A DNA stretch of 64,000 nucleotides from DASYPQ01 sp046155895 (GCA_046155895.1 JBJXFB010000178.1:1-64000), one strand, 5' to 3'; shown: positions 42,470 through 54,895, counted from the stretch's first letter. Program-made: numbers and translations. Notes: a model not told the origin generated them from the sequence alone.

Positions 42470-43798
42470 ATGAAGCGACCCATGGACCGGCGAAACTTCT
42501 TGCGTGCATCGACGGCGGCGGCCGCGCCGTTCATCATCGGTTGCCAGGGAACTCCCATCGCGCAGGAGACGGCGCCCGCCCTCGTGCCGCCGCTGCCTCC
42601 TCCGATCCCGGCTGACGCGATCCGTGTCGGCCTGGTCGGCTGCGGAGGACGCGGCACCGGAGCCGCGGCGAACGCGTTGCTCGCGGCGGACGGCAACATC
42701 TACTTGACCGCGATCGGCGACGTGTTCGCAGACCGCCTGGAAGGGAGCCTGGCCGGGCTCGCGGAATCGCTGGCCGAGAAGTCCGACCGCATCCGCGTCG
42801 AGCCGGAACACCGCTTCCTCGGCTTCGACGCCTACCAGAAGGTGATCGACAGCGGCGTCGACGTCGTGATCCTCGCGACGCCGCCCCATTTCCGTCCCGC
42901 GCACCTCGCCTACGCGGTCGAGCAAGGGAAGCACGTCTTCTGCGAGAAGCCGGTCGCGGTCGACGCCCCGGGCCTGCGCTCGGTGATGGAGACGGTCGCA
43001 AAGGCGCGCGAGAAGAAGCTCTCGCTCGTCTCGGGACTGTGCTGGCGCTACAGCATGCCGCACCGCGAGATCTTCCAGCGCATCCGTGACGGCGCGATCG
43101 GGGAGGTGCGCGCGTTCTACAGCACGTACAACGGCGTTCCGAACGCGACCTACCCGCGCCAGCCCGGGTGGAGCGACATGGAGGTCCAGATCCGCAACTG
43201 GTACCACTTCCCGTGGCTCTCCGGGGATCACATCGTCGAGCAGGCCGTGCACTCGCTCGACAAGATGGCGTGGTGCTTCCAGGACGCGCCGCCCTTGAGC
43301 GTGGTCGCGATCGGCGGCCGCAGCGTCCCCGGACCCGCCGAGCGCGGGAACGGGTACGACCATTTCGGAGCGACGTTCGACTACGGGAACGGCGTGAAGG
43401 GGTTCCACATGGCGAGGCAGTGGAACGCGTGCCCGACCGAGAACCACGACTACTTCTACGGCGCGAAGGGCCGGGCCGTGATCAAGGGCTGGGATCCCCT
43501 GCACGAGATCGAGGGCGAGAACCCCTGGCGCTACGAGGGTCCGGGCAACGACATGTACCAGACGGAACTCGACGAGCTGATGGCCGCGATCCGCACGGGC
43601 GAGCCGAAGAACGACGGCGACTACATGGCGCGCAGCTCCCTGCTCGGGATCATGGTGCGGATGGCCGCGTACACCGGGCGCGTGGTCACGTGGGACGAAG
43701 CGCTCGCGAGCCAGGAGCGCCTCGGGCCGGAGAGCTACATTCTGGGCTCCGTGCCGGTCGCAGGCTTGGCGGTGCCCGGCGTGACCCCGTTCATCTGA
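42470..43798 (+). CDS. Tat-exported Gfo/Idh/MocA family oxidoreductase
   Basis: This 442-aa protein has the twin-arginine signal DRRNFLRAS and a following IIGC that resembles a lipobox, so it may be a Tat lipoprotein. The dinucleotide-binding domain starts IRVGLVGCGGRG. ATPPHFRPAHLAYAVEQGKH and FCEKPVAVDAPGLR carry the EKP motif. The C-terminal domain has GDHIVEQAVHSLDKMAWCF with the family HxxD-type active site. Such enzymes hold NAD(P) tightly and oxidise or epimerise sugars and glycosides; in DUF1080-associated loci they act as glycoside 3-dehydrogenases. The substrate is not determined. It converges on the second family member with a 1-nt gap. Confidence 0.9.
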   Translation: MKRPMDRRNFLRASTAAAAPFIIGCQGTPIAQETAPALVPPLPPPIPADAIRVGLVGCGGRGTGAAANALLAADGNIYLTAIGDVFADRLEGSLAGLAESLAEKSDRIRVEPEHRFLGFDAYQKVIDSGVDVVILATPPHFRPAHLAYAVEQGKHVFCEKPVAVDAPGLRSVMETVAKAREKKLSLVSGLCWRYSMPHREIFQRIRDGAIGEVRAFYSTYNGVPNATYPRQPGWSDMEVQIRNWYHFPWLSGDHIVEQAVHSLDKMAWCFQDAPPLSVVAIGGRSVPGPAERGNGYDHFGATFDYGNGVKGFHMARQWNACPTENHDYFYGAKGRAVIKGWDPLHEIEGENPWRYEGPGNDMYQTELDELMAAIRTGEPKNDGDYMARSSLLGIMVRMAAYTGRVVTWDEALASQERLGPESYILGSVPVAGLAVPGVTPFI

Positions 43799-43799
43799 T

Positions 43800-44798
43800 C
43801 TAGGCCGTTTTCGCCGGCGCCCCCGACTCCAGGCTCCGCCGCTCCGCCTCGAGCATGCGCACGAGCGCCGCTGCCTGGCCGCAGGTCGCGGCCAGGTCCG
43901 CCTGGCCGGCGACCGCGTCGGCGAAGTGCCGGATCTCGCCGTCGTAGCCCGTCGTCGGCTCGAGGGGGACCGGCTCGGTCTTCCCGTCGCGCGACAGGCG
44001 GAGCTTCGGCTCGCGGTTCGAGTCGTAGTCGGCCGTCGCACCGTCGAGCACGACCGTGTAGGTCATCGTGAACGGGAAGCCCGCCGCGTGGTCCCAGCCG
44101 CCCTCCGCGGCGACGTGAGCGGGGCCCTCGGGGAAACCGTAGATCGTCGTCGCGTGATCGAGGCTGCCGCCCGTCGTCACGCGGGCCGGCGCTCCGAGCG
44201 CCCAGCGCACGAAGTCCGCGTCGTGGATGTGGAGGTCGAAAAGCGCTCCGCCGCTCTGCTCGTAGTCCTCGTAGAACCCGTTCGACCAGGAGGGCCGCGT
44301 GCCGAGGCGCCGGAACACCGCGCTGCGCACCGCACCGAAGGTCCCCGCGCGGATGCGCTCCGCGAGCCAGGACCATCCGGGCCAGAAGCGCACGCACATC
44401 GCGGGCATGCACAGCGTCCCCGCGCGCAGCGCCGCTTCGGAGAGGCGTTCGGCGTCCTCCGAACGGATGGCGATGGGCTTCTCGACCAGCACGTGCTTCC
44501 CCGCCGCGAGCGCCGCGAGCGCGAGGTCCACGTGCGAAGGCGTCGGCGTGCACAGGCTGACGGCGTCGATGCCCGGGTCGGCGAAGAGCTCCTCGGCCCT
44601 CCCGTAGCGGCGGACCCGCGACCGGTCGACGTTCGGGAGGCTCGAGAGCATCGCCTCGAGTACCTCGGGCCGATCGCAAACGGCCACGAGCTCGTTGGGG
44701 CGGCCGGCGGCGTCCGCCGCCCGCCAAGCCTCGATGTGCGTCCGGCCCATGAAGCCCACGCCCACGACGCCGACCCGGAGCTTCGTTCGCGGGGCCAT
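43800..44798 (-). CDS. Cytoplasmic Gfo/Idh/MocA family oxidoreductase
   Basis: This 332-aa NAD(P)-dependent sugar oxidoreductase has no export signal, unlike its 442-aa neighbour. It shows the Rossmann motif LRVGVVGVGFMGRTHIEAW, CTPTPSHVDLALAALAAGKH, VLVEKPIAIRSEDAERL with EKP, and GGALFDLHIHDADFVRWALG containing the catalytic HxxD. Typical substrates are inositols, glucose-type sugars or their keto forms. A start at the ATG at 44798 fits the family N-terminus. It could handle keto-sugars that enter the cytoplasm after exported enzymes have acted, but that is inference. Confidence 0.9.
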   Translation of the reverse strand: MAPRTKLRVGVVGVGFMGRTHIEAWRAADAAGRPNELVAVCDRPEVLEAMLSSLPNVDRSRVRRYGRAEELFADPGIDAVSLCTPTPSHVDLALAALAAGKHVLVEKPIAIRSEDAERLSEAALRAGTLCMPAMCVRFWPGWSWLAERIRAGTFGAVRSAVFRRLGTRPSWSNGFYEDYEQSGGALFDLHIHDADFVRWALGAPARVTTGGSLDHATTIYGFPEGPAHVAAEGGWDHAAGFPFTMTYTVVLDGATADYDSNREPKLRLSRDGKTEPVPLEPTTGYDGEIRHFADAVAGQADLAATCGQAAALVRMLEAERRSLESGAPAKTA

Positions 44799-44920
44799 AG
44801 GGCCCGAGTCTCCCCTGGCGCGGCGATCGCCTCAAGCCCACCCCCTCTCGCGGCCGAGAGAGCCGGGACCCGACCTCCGCTTCCCCGGCCCCCCCCGATG
44901 TCATCGAACCGCTCCACGGA

Positions 44921-47726
<2,806 letters not shown>

Positions 47727-47743
<17 letters not shown>

Positions 47744-48545
47744 GGAGCGCGCGCGCGGCGCGCACGTCCTCGACGCGACGGTCGCCCGACTCGCGCTCGA
47801 TCATCCAGTCCACGTCGACGCGTTCGTCGCGCACGACGCGCAGGAAGCCCTGCCAATCGACTTGGCCCTGGCCCACGGGGACCTCCTCGCCCCAGGTCCC
47901 GGGCGCCTTCGTCCGCCGCGCGTCCTTGACGTGGACCTGGAAGATGCGCGGGGCGAGCTGCGCGAGCGCCTCGACGGGGTCGTCCATGTCGTAGAGGATC
48001 ATGTTCGCCGGATCGAAGTTGACGCCGCAGGAGGGCCGTTCGAGCTCCGCGAGCACCTCGAGGAGCACCTCGGCACGCTCCTGACCGGTCTCCAGCGCGA
48101 TGCGGACGCCCGCCTGGGCGAAGACGTCGGCGACGGAGCGCAGGCGCGCGATCATCGTCGCGCGTTCGCGCGAACCGCGCGCCTCGGGCAGGAAACCCGC
48201 GTGGAAGGACACCAGCGGGACGCCGGCGCGCACTGCCGCCCGCGAGACGTCGCGCGCGAGCGCGAGATTCTCTTCCCAGAGCGCGTCGGGGCGCAGGCCG
48301 CCCGTCTCCCGGATCGTCTCGAGCGTGCTGTAGTCCTCGCCGATCGTCGACATCATCCCGGACCGGACGGCGATCCCCGACTCGCCGAGGGCGGCGAGCA
48401 TCGAGTCGAGGAGCTCCACTTCGCGACAGAGGGGAGTCAGCGCGAGTTGAACGGCGTCGAGCCCGCAGGCGCGCACCTTGTCGACGAGATCGGCCGGCGA
48501 CCGAGGCCGGAGGGACCAGGAGCAGACGCCGATCCTGCGGGTCAT
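47727..48545 (-). CDS. Sugar phosphate isomerase/epimerase family protein (TIM barrel)
   Basis: This 272-aa AP-endonuclease-2/xylose-isomerase-like TIM barrel has no signal peptide. The N-terminal strand is IGVCSWSLRP. Metal-ligand regions are VPLVSFHAGFLP, IALETGQ (Glu), CGVNFDPANMILY (Asp) and QVHVKDAR (His), with a final Glu in WMIERESGD. These fit a divalent metal isomerase, epimerase or lyase acting on sugars. A TACAGT hexamer ends 6 nt before the ATG, suggesting a leaderless message. It is divergent from another protein of the same superfamily across 33 nt. Confidence 0.87.
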
Positions 48546-48551
48546 CCCGGC

Positions 48552-48568
48552 ACTGTACCGGTTACACT
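48552..48568. promoter_or_regulatory. Two opposed -10-like boxes between divergent isomerase genes
   Basis: On the minus strand TACAGT (48557-48552) is 6 nt from the ATG at 48545. On the plus strand TACACT (48563-48568) is 10 nt from the ATG at 48579. Both sit in a 33-nt intergenic space, so each -35 would fall inside or next to the other gene. Confidence 0.4.
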
Positions 48569-48578
48569 GCGCGGCGGC

Positions 48579-49457
48579 ATGGATCCCGCGCGCCGAGCCC
48601 TCCTCGCGATCCCCTTCGCAGCTCCGCTCGCGCGCTTCGGGGGCCTCCTCGCGCCGCCGCGCATCTCGCTCGCGCAGTGGTCGTTCCACCGCGCGCTGCG
48701 CTCCGGGGAGCTCGCGCACCTCGACTTCGCCGCGCACGCGCGCAAGGAGTTCGGTCTCGAAGGCGTCGAGTACGTCAACCAGTTCTTCGCGGACAAGGCC
48801 TGCGACTTCGCCTATCTCGCCGAGATGAAGAAGCGCGCGTCCGACGCGGGCGTCGAGAGCCTCCTGATCATGGTGGACGGCGAGGGTGCGCTCGGCGCGG
48901 CCGACCTCGCGGAGCGCCGCACCGCGATCGAGAAGCACTTCCGGTGGATCGCCGCGGCCGCGTACCTCGGCTGCCATTCGGTGCGCGTGAACCTGGAGGG
49001 CTCCGGAGCTCGCGAGGCGCACGCGCGTCAGGCGGCCGAATCGCTGCACCGCCTCGGCGTCGTGGCCGACGGCTACCGCGTGAACGTGATCGTCGAGAAC
49101 CACGGCGGGTACTCCTCGGACGGGGAGTGGCTCGCGATCGTCATGAAGGTCGCGAACCATCCCCGCGTCGGGACGCTGCCGGACTTCGGGAACTTCACGA
49201 TCGGCGAAGGGAAGACCTACGACCGCTACAAGGGTATCGCGGAGCTCATCCCGTACGCCAAGGCGCTCTCGGCGAAGTCCTTCGATTTCGACGCGGAGGG
49301 CAACGAGACGACGATCGACTACTTCAGGATGGCGAAGATCGCGCGCGACGCGGGCTACGGCGGCTGGGTCGGCGTCGAGTACGAGGGGAATCGGCTGTCG
49401 GAGGCCGAAGGCGTCCGGAAGACGATCGATCTGGTGCGACGCGCGTGGGCTGGATGA
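48579..49457 (+). CDS. Exported sugar phosphate isomerase/epimerase family protein
   Basis: This 292-aa TIM-barrel protein of the same superfamily as its divergent neighbour has an N-terminus (PARRALLAIPFAAPLARFGG) that looks like a twin-arginine or Sec signal. Likely metal-ligand regions are EGVEYVNQFF, VRVNLEG, VNVIVENHGG (Glu), TLPDFGNF (Asp), AKSFDFD and VGVEYEG (final Glu). Proteins of this kind in Planctomycetota and Bacteroidota act in exported keto-glycoside degradation, which is the inference here. Its stop overlaps the start of the PVC-type haem protein (ATGA), so the two are translated together. Confidence 0.85.
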   Translation: MDPARRALLAIPFAAPLARFGGLLAPPRISLAQWSFHRALRSGELAHLDFAAHARKEFGLEGVEYVNQFFADKACDFAYLAEMKKRASDAGVESLLIMVDGEGALGAADLAERRTAIEKHFRWIAAAAYLGCHSVRVNLEGSGAREAHARQAAESLHRLGVVADGYRVNVIVENHGGYSSDGEWLAIVMKVANHPRVGTLPDFGNFTIGEGKTYDRYKGIAELIPYAKALSAKSFDFDAEGNETTIDYFRMAKIARDAGYGGWVGVEYEGNRLSEAEGVRKTIDLVRRAWAG

Positions 49458-52400
49458 TTTCGGCCCTGCTGCTCGCGCTGCAGGGCGCACCCTACCAGCC
49501 GACGATCGCACCCGCCTCGGACGAGGGTCGCGCGGCGGTTTCGCGCATCCAGGTCCCGGCCGGTTTCCAGGTCGAGCTCTGGGCCGCCGAGCCGCTGCTC
49601 GCCAATCCCGTCGCCCTGTACCCCGACCGGAGCGGCGCCGTGTTCGTCTGCGAGACCTTCCGCCACTCGAAGGGGGTGACGGACATCCGCGACCACATGG
49701 ACTGGCTCGACGAGGACGTCGCCGCTCGCACGGTCGCGGACCGCGTGGCGATGTACCGCAAGCACACGGGCGAGCGCTTCGCCGAGGAGTTCGAGAGGGA
49801 GCACGAGCGGGTTCGACTCGTGCGCGACGCGGACGGCGACGGGATGGCCGAGACGTCGACGGTGTTCGCCGACGGATTCAACGCGGCGGCGGCGGGGATC
49901 GGCGCGGGCGTCCTCTCGTGGAAGGGGGAGGTCTACTACACCTGCATCCCCGATCTCTGGAAGCTCCGCGACGGCGACGGGGACGGGATCGCCGACGAGC
50001 GCAGGGTCCTCTCGACCGGCTACGGGCTCCACGTCGCGCTGCTCGGCCACGATCTCCACGGCTTGAGGATCGGACCGGACGGGAAGCTGTATTTCTCGTG
50101 CGGCGACCGCGCGCTGCGCGTCGAGACCGAACGCGGCCTGATCGACAACTGGAAGACCGGCGCCGTGCTGCGCTGCGACCTCGACGGGACGAACCTCGAG
50201 GTGTTCGCCACGGGCCTGCGCAATCCCCAGGACCTGGTGTTCGACGCGTACGGGAACCTCTTCACGGGCGACAACAACTCGGATGGGGGAGATTCGGCCC
50301 GCTGGGTGCACGTGGTCGAGGGCGGGGACTCGGGCTGGCGCTACAGCTACCAGTGGCTCGTCGATCCGGTGCTGCGCGGCGCGTGGAACGACGAGAAGCT
50401 CTGGTACCCGCACTTCGAGGGGCAGGCCGCGTACCTGCTGCCGCCGGTCGCGGACTTCTCGCACGGGCCCTCGGGCGCCTGCGCCTACCCGGGCACGGGA
50501 TTCGGCGACGCGTGGAACGGGCGCTTCTTCCTGGTCGACTTCGAGGGGACGCCTGGGTTCAGCGGCGTCGATTCGTTCCGGCTCGCACCCCAGGGCGCGT
50601 CCTTCGAGCTCGTCGACGCGGAGCGCTTCGCGTGGCGCTTCTGCGTCACGGACATCGACTTCGACCTCGACGGCTCGATGATCGCGTGCGACTGGGTCGA
50701 CGGCTGGCCGGCGCCGGGGAAGGGGCGGATCTACCGCATCAGCGCGCCGGAGGAGCGCGGGAAGCCGATCGTGGCGGAGACGCGGGCGCTCCTCGTGCGC
50801 GGGATGGAGACGCGTCCGATCGCCGATCTCGCGCGCCTGCTCGCGCATCCCGACCAGCGCGTGCGTCAGGAAGCGCACCTGGAGCTCCCGGATCGTGGGG
50901 AGGACGGCTTCGAGGCCCTGGCCACGACCGCGCGGAGCTCGATGTCGCTGTTCGCGAGCCTGCACGGCATCTGGGGAATGGGAATCGCGTGCCGGCGGGA
51001 TCCCGCGCTCGACCGCGGAGCCTTGCACGAGCTGCTCGCGAACGACGACGCCGAGATCCGTGCGCAGGCGGCGCGAGTGCTGGGCGACCTGCGCGAGCCG
51101 CGCGCGACGGCGAAGCTGGTCGAGATGCTCGGCGATCCGAGCCCACGCGCGCGGATGTACGCCGCCATCGGATTGGGACGGATCCAGGATCCGGCTGCGG
51201 TCGAGCCGCTGTTCGCTCTCGTGCGCGCGACGGGCGAAACGGATCCGACGCTGCGGCACGCCTCGATCTTCGGGCTCCAGGGCTGCGCGACGACCGAGCG
51301 CCTCCTGCGAACGGACCGGGACGTGACCGCCGCGGTCCGACTCGCCGCCGTCGTCGCGCTGCGCCACCGCCTCGAGCCCGACCTATCCGGATTCCTCGAG
51401 GACTCCTCGCCGCTCGTTCGACTCGAGGCCGCGCGCGCGATCTACGACGAGCCGATCGCCCCGGCGCTGCCGGCGCTGGCCGGAGTGCTCGAGAGCCCGG
51501 GCGTGCTCGAGCGGCACCTCGGACGGCGCGTTCTCGCGGCGGCGTTCGCCTTGGGCGGGGAGTCGAACGCGCGCGCTCTCGCGAAGTTCGCCGCGGAGGC
51601 CAGGCAGGAGGAGTCCCTGCGCGCCGAGGCGCTCGTGCACCTCGCGCGCTGGACGAAGCCGGGCGGCCGCGACCCGTTCATGGGCGAGTGGCGTCCGCGC
51701 GAGGCGCACGAGGGCGCGTTCCTCCCCGCGCTCGTCGCGTCGATGGAGGCCCCGATGCTGGCCGAGTCGCCGCCGGCCGTCGCCGCGGCCTATGTGGAGC
51801 TCGCCGGCGAGAGCGGAGCGCGGGAGCTCGCGCCGCGCTTCACCGGTGTCGCGCTCGACGCCGCGCGCGGGGCGAAGCTGCGGGCCGCGGCCATCCGCGC
51901 GCTGGCGAAGTTCCGGCCCGAGGACCTCGAGGCGACGCTCGGGGCGACGCTGTTCGACGCGGAGAGCTCCGTGCGCGCCGCATCGCTCGCCTCGTACCAG
52001 GACGCCTTCCCCGGGCGCGCGCTTCCGCTGCTCGAGCGCGCGCTGGGCGCGGACTCGATCGCCGAGAGGCGCGTGGCGCTGCAGGGCTTGGGCCGGATCG
52101 CGGACCCGAAGGCGGACGAGCTCCTGCTCGCCGCGCTCGAGCGCCAGTCGCTGGGCCTGTTCCCCGCGGAGCTCGCGCTCGACTTGTCGCTCGCGGCGGA
52201 AGCGCGCAGCGGCGAGAGCGTGAAGGCCGCGCTGTCGGCGCGCCGCGAGGCGCGCCAGGCGGCCGACGAGGCGCTCGCGAGCTACCTCGACTGCCTGAAC
52301 GGCGGCGACTCCGAGAAGGGGCGCAGGGTTTTCCGCGAGAACGTCTCGCTCGCCTGCCTGAAGTGCCACGTCGCCTCGGACGGGGACGGCGGGATCGTCG

Positions 52401-52720
52401 GCCCGAAGCTCGAGGGCGTCGGGAAGCGCCTGTCGCGCCTGCAGCTGCTCGAATCGATCCTCGATCCCAACCGCACGCTCTCGCCGGGCTACGAGGGCGT
52501 CGTGTTCTCGCTGGCCGACGACACGTTCGTCGAGGGCGCGCTCGTGTCGGAGACGCCGGAGACCGTCCGCGTGCGAAAGGCCGACGGGACGGAGGTCGAG
52601 CTCGCTGCGTCGGAGATCACCGGCCGCCGGAAGGGGCTCTCGGCGATGCCCGACGGACTGCGGCAGTTCGTCTCGCGGGAGGACATGCGCGACCTCGTGG
52701 AGTACCTGGGGGGACTGTGA
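49454..52720 (+). CDS. PVC-type haem-binding CxxCH protein (GSDH-like propeller, HEAT, cytochrome c)
   Basis: This 1088-aa exported protein has a family architecture typical of Planctomycetota and Verrucomicrobiota. A short signal peptide is followed by a GSDH-like beta-propeller (about 30-425: VPAGFQVELWAAEPLLANPV, LRNPQDLVFDAYGNLFTGDN and VDWGW-like turns). Next is a long HEAT-like helical region (about 450-900) rich in paired Arg/Ala/Leu helices. The C-terminal haem domain has ENVSLACLKCHVA (CLKCH at 968-972), VGPKLEGVGKRLSR, ESILDPNRTLSPGYE and terminal VEYLGG. It probably oxidises a sugar-like substrate and passes electrons to the fused cytochrome. Coupling to the isomerase gene by ATGA suggests a shared pathway. 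Confidence 0.92.
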   Translation: MISALLLALQGAPYQPTIAPASDEGRAAVSRIQVPAGFQVELWAAEPLLANPVALYPDRSGAVFVCETFRHSKGVTDIRDHMDWLDEDVAARTVADRVAMYRKHTGERFAEEFEREHERVRLVRDADGDGMAETSTVFADGFNAAAAGIGAGVLSWKGEVYYTCIPDLWKLRDGDGDGIADERRVLSTGYGLHVALLGHDLHGLRIGPDGKLYFSCGDRALRVETERGLIDNWKTGAVLRCDLDGTNLEVFATGLRNPQDLVFDAYGNLFTGDNNSDGGDSARWVHVVEGGDSGWRYSYQWLVDPVLRGAWNDEKLWYPHFEGQAAYLLPPVADFSHGPSGACAYPGTGFGDAWNGRFFLVDFEGTPGFSGVDSFRLAPQGASFELVDAERFAWRFCVTDIDFDLDGSMIACDWVDGWPAPGKGRIYRISAPEERGKPIVAETRALLVRGMETRPIADLARLLAHPDQRVRQEAHLELPDRGEDGFEALATTARSSMSLFASLHGIWGMGIACRRDPALDRGALHELLANDDAEIRAQAARVLGDLREPRATAKLVEMLGDPSPRARMYAAIGLGRIQDPAAVEPLFALVRATGETDPTLRHASIFGLQGCATTERLLRTDRDVTAAVRLAAVVALRHRLEPDLSGFLEDSSPLVRLEAARAIYDEPIAPALPALAGVLESPGVLERHLGRRVLAAAFALGGESNARALAKFAAEARQEESLRAEALVHLARWTKPGGRDPFMGEWRPREAHEGAFLPALVASMEAPMLAESPPAVAAAYVELAGESGARELAPRFTGVALDAARGAKLRAAAIRALAKFRPEDLEATLGATLFDAESSVRAASLASYQDAFPGRALPLLERALGADSIAERRVALQGLGRIADPKADELLLAALERQSLGLFPAELALDLSLAAEARSGESVKAALSARREARQAADEALASYLDCLNGGDSEKGRRVFRENVSLACLKCHVASDGDGGIVGPKLEGVGKRLSRLQLLESILDPNRTLSPGYEGVVFSLADDTFVEGALVSETPETVRVRKADGTEVELAASEITGRRKGLSAMPDGLRQFVSREDMRDLVEYLGGL

Positions 52721-52787
52721 CACTGGGCCCCGGAGGCGCGCTCACGAAGGCGTAATGCCGACCTCCTCGATCCGTCGAGCCCCGGCG

Positions 52788-52793
52788 TACACT
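52788..52793 (+). promoter_or_regulatory. Candidate -10 box for the response regulator operon
   Basis: TACACT lies 30 nt before the ATG at 52824, followed by GGAGG and CGGAGGACG. This operon head therefore has a leader with Shine-Dalgarno-like sequence, although the spacing to the ATG is long. Confidence 0.3.
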
Positions 52794-52823
52794 GGAGGTC
52801 GGAGGACGAACCCGGTCGTCGCC

Positions 52824-53501
52824 ATGAGGATCCTGCTGATCGAGGACTCGCCCACGCTCGTCGAGTCCCTGCGACAGGGCTTGACGGAGTCGGGGCACGA
52901 GGTGGGATCGGCCGCGAACGGCGATCTCGGCCTTCGGATGGCTCTGTGCGGATCTTGGGACGTCGTGATCCTCGACCTGATGCTCCCCGGAATGGACGGG
53001 CACGAAGTCCTGAAGCATCTGCGCGAGAAGGGCTGCGGCGTCCACGTGCTCATCCTGACCGCGCTCGGCGCCGTGGAGGATCGCGTCCGCGGCCTGCAAG
53101 CCGGGGCGGACGACTACCTGGGCAAGCCGTTCTCCTTCGACGAGCTCCTGGCCCGCCTGCAAGCGCTCACGCGCCGCAAGTTCGGGTTCAAGTCGCCCGT
53201 CTTCCGGATCGGCGACCTCGAGATCGACACCGTGGGCCGCACCGTCCAGCGGCACGGCACGCGGATCTCCCTGACGAACCGCGAGTACCGCCTGATGGAG
53301 CTCCTTGCCTTCCGCCGCGGCGAGACCGTCTCGCGCATGGAGATCGAGGAGCACCTGTACGGCTCGCGCAGCCTCCCTTTGAGCAACGTGGTGGACTCCG
53401 CGGTCTGCAACATCCGCGCGAAGCTCAAGGAGCACGGCGAAGCGCCGCTGATCCACACCAGGCCGCGCCTCGGCTACGTGCTGAGCGCGGAGGCGCCGTG
53501 A
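52824..53501 (+). CDS. OmpR-family response regulator
   Basis: This 225-aa transcription factor has an N-terminal receiver (about 1-120): LLIEDSPTLVESL with the acidic pair, phosphoacceptor Asp 51 in VVILDLMLPGMDG, LILTALGAVEDRV, and DDYLGKPFSFDELLARL with the conserved Lys. The C-terminal winged-helix DNA-binding domain starts FRIGDLEID and includes LTNREYRLMELLAF and VVDSAVCNIRAKL, ending RPRLGYVL. I prefer the ATG at 52824, just before the first beta-strand, over an upstream frame extension. Its stop overlaps the cognate kinase start (GTGA). Confidence 0.94.
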   Translation: MRILLIEDSPTLVESLRQGLTESGHEVGSAANGDLGLRMALCGSWDVVILDLMLPGMDGHEVLKHLREKGCGVHVLILTALGAVEDRVRGLQAGADDYLGKPFSFDELLARLQALTRRKFGFKSPVFRIGDLEIDTVGRTVQRHGTRISLTNREYRLMELLAFRRGETVSRMEIEEHLYGSRSLPLSNVVDSAVCNIRAKLKEHGEAPLIHTRPRLGYVLSAEAP

Positions 53502-54895
53502 GGTCCATCCGACGCACGCTCCTCTGGCGCGTCTCGGCCGGCGCGCTCGTCCTCCTGCTCCTCGGTGGGGTCCTGCTCGGCGCCGGCGTGCGCTGGCTCC
53601 TCACGGAGCAGTTCGACGCGACGCTCCGGACCAAGCTGGCGACCTTCGCCACGCTGCTCGAGCAGGACGGCCTGGACATCGAGATCGGCTTCGTGGACCA
53701 GGCCATGCCCGAATTCAGCGCCGCGTCGGAGCCCGAATACATCCAGCTCTGGTTCACGAGCGGCGAGCCCATGTACCGCTCGCCTTCGCTCGAGGGGAGC
53801 GACCTCCCGATGTTCTCCGGCACGGAAACGGCGCCGCGCATCCAGGACCTCGAGCTCCCCGACGGTCGAGCCGGCCGAGGCATCGGGGCCGAGTTCGAGA
53901 TCCATCACTACACGCCCGACCCCGAGAGCCCCGGCCCCGCTCGGGTGGTCCTCGTGCTGGCCCGGGGCAGAGCCGAGCTCGATCGCGCGTTCGCGCTGCT
54001 CTCCGCCGGGACCGTGAGCGGCATCGTCCTCCTGCTCGGAGTCGGGTTCCTCCTGGGCCGGAGCGCAGTCGGGCGCGGGCTCCGGCCGCTCGAGGACCTC
54101 GCCCGCCACGTCAGTCGGATCGACGATCCGCGGGTCGCCGCCCCCTTCCAGGTCGCGGAGGTCCCCGACGAGCTCGCTCCCCTGGCCGAGAGCCACAACC
54201 AGATGCTCGCGCGCATCCGCACGGCGTTCGAACGCGAGCGCCGGACCACGGCCAACATCGCGCACGAGCTCCGCACGCCCGTCACCGAGCTCATGATCCT
54301 GGCCGAGACCGCGCAGCGCGGCTCCGCGGATCCCCAGGCGACCCGCCAGCGCCTGGGCGAGCTGCGGAAGATCGGCGAACAGATGTCCATCCTGATCGCC
54401 ACCCTGCTCGAGCTCGCCCGGATGGAATCCGGCCAGGTCCCGCTCGAGATCGAGCCGATCGATCTGGCGGAGATCGTGCGCGCCAGCTGGACTCCGCTGT
54501 CGGCCGCTTCCTCGGCCCGAGGCCAGACTTTCGTCGCTCCCCTCGGCCACGGCCCGGTCGTGCGAGCCGACCGCGTCGCGTTGAGCATCCTCCTCGGGAA
54601 CCTGCTCGGCAATGCCGTGGAGCACGCGCCGCCGGGCGACCGGATCGGCTGCGAGCTCTCGAACGGGCACGAACCCTCCTGGCTCGTCATCTCCAACGCG
54701 GCCAACGGTCTGGGACCCCAAGATCTCGACCAGCTCACGGAGCCGTTCTGGCGCGCGAGCCGCTCGCGCGAGGATCGGTCGCACGCCGGCCTCGGGCTCT
54801 CTCTGGCGAAGCGGCTCGCGGAGCTCCTCGCGCTCGACCTGCTGTTCTCGGTCGAGGACGGGGTCTTCCGGGCCCGGCTGTCGTTCCGGGCCTAG
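53498..54895 (+). CDS. Sensor histidine kinase of a two-component pair
   Basis: This 465-aa inner-membrane kinase has transmembrane helices at about 10-32 and 167-188. They flank a sensor domain of about 130 residues, and a HAMP-like segment follows (GLRPLEDLARHVSRI). The HisKA box is TANIAHELRTPVTEL with His 256. The ATPase has the N box GNLLGNAVEHA and a G2-like SHAGLGLSLAKRLAELL. The usual DxGxG of the G1 box is replaced by ISNAANGLGPQD, which lacks the canonical acidic residue. It may still bind ATP, as some QseC-like planctomycete kinases do, or be impaired. It is coupled to the regulator gene by GTGA. Confidence 0.9.
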   Translation: MRSIRRTLLWRVSAGALVLLLLGGVLLGAGVRWLLTEQFDATLRTKLATFATLLEQDGLDIEIGFVDQAMPEFSAASEPEYIQLWFTSGEPMYRSPSLEGSDLPMFSGTETAPRIQDLELPDGRAGRGIGAEFEIHHYTPDPESPGPARVVLVLARGRAELDRAFALLSAGTVSGIVLLLGVGFLLGRSAVGRGLRPLEDLARHVSRIDDPRVAAPFQVAEVPDELAPLAESHNQMLARIRTAFERERRTTANIAHELRTPVTELMILAETAQRGSADPQATRQRLGELRKIGEQMSILIATLLELARMESGQVPLEIEPIDLAEIVRASWTPLSAASSARGQTFVAPLGHGPVVRADRVALSILLGNLLGNAVEHAPPGDRIGCELSNGHEPSWLVISNAANGLGPQDLDQLTEPFWRASRSREDRSHAGLGLSLAKRLAELLALDLLFSVEDGVFRARLSFRA

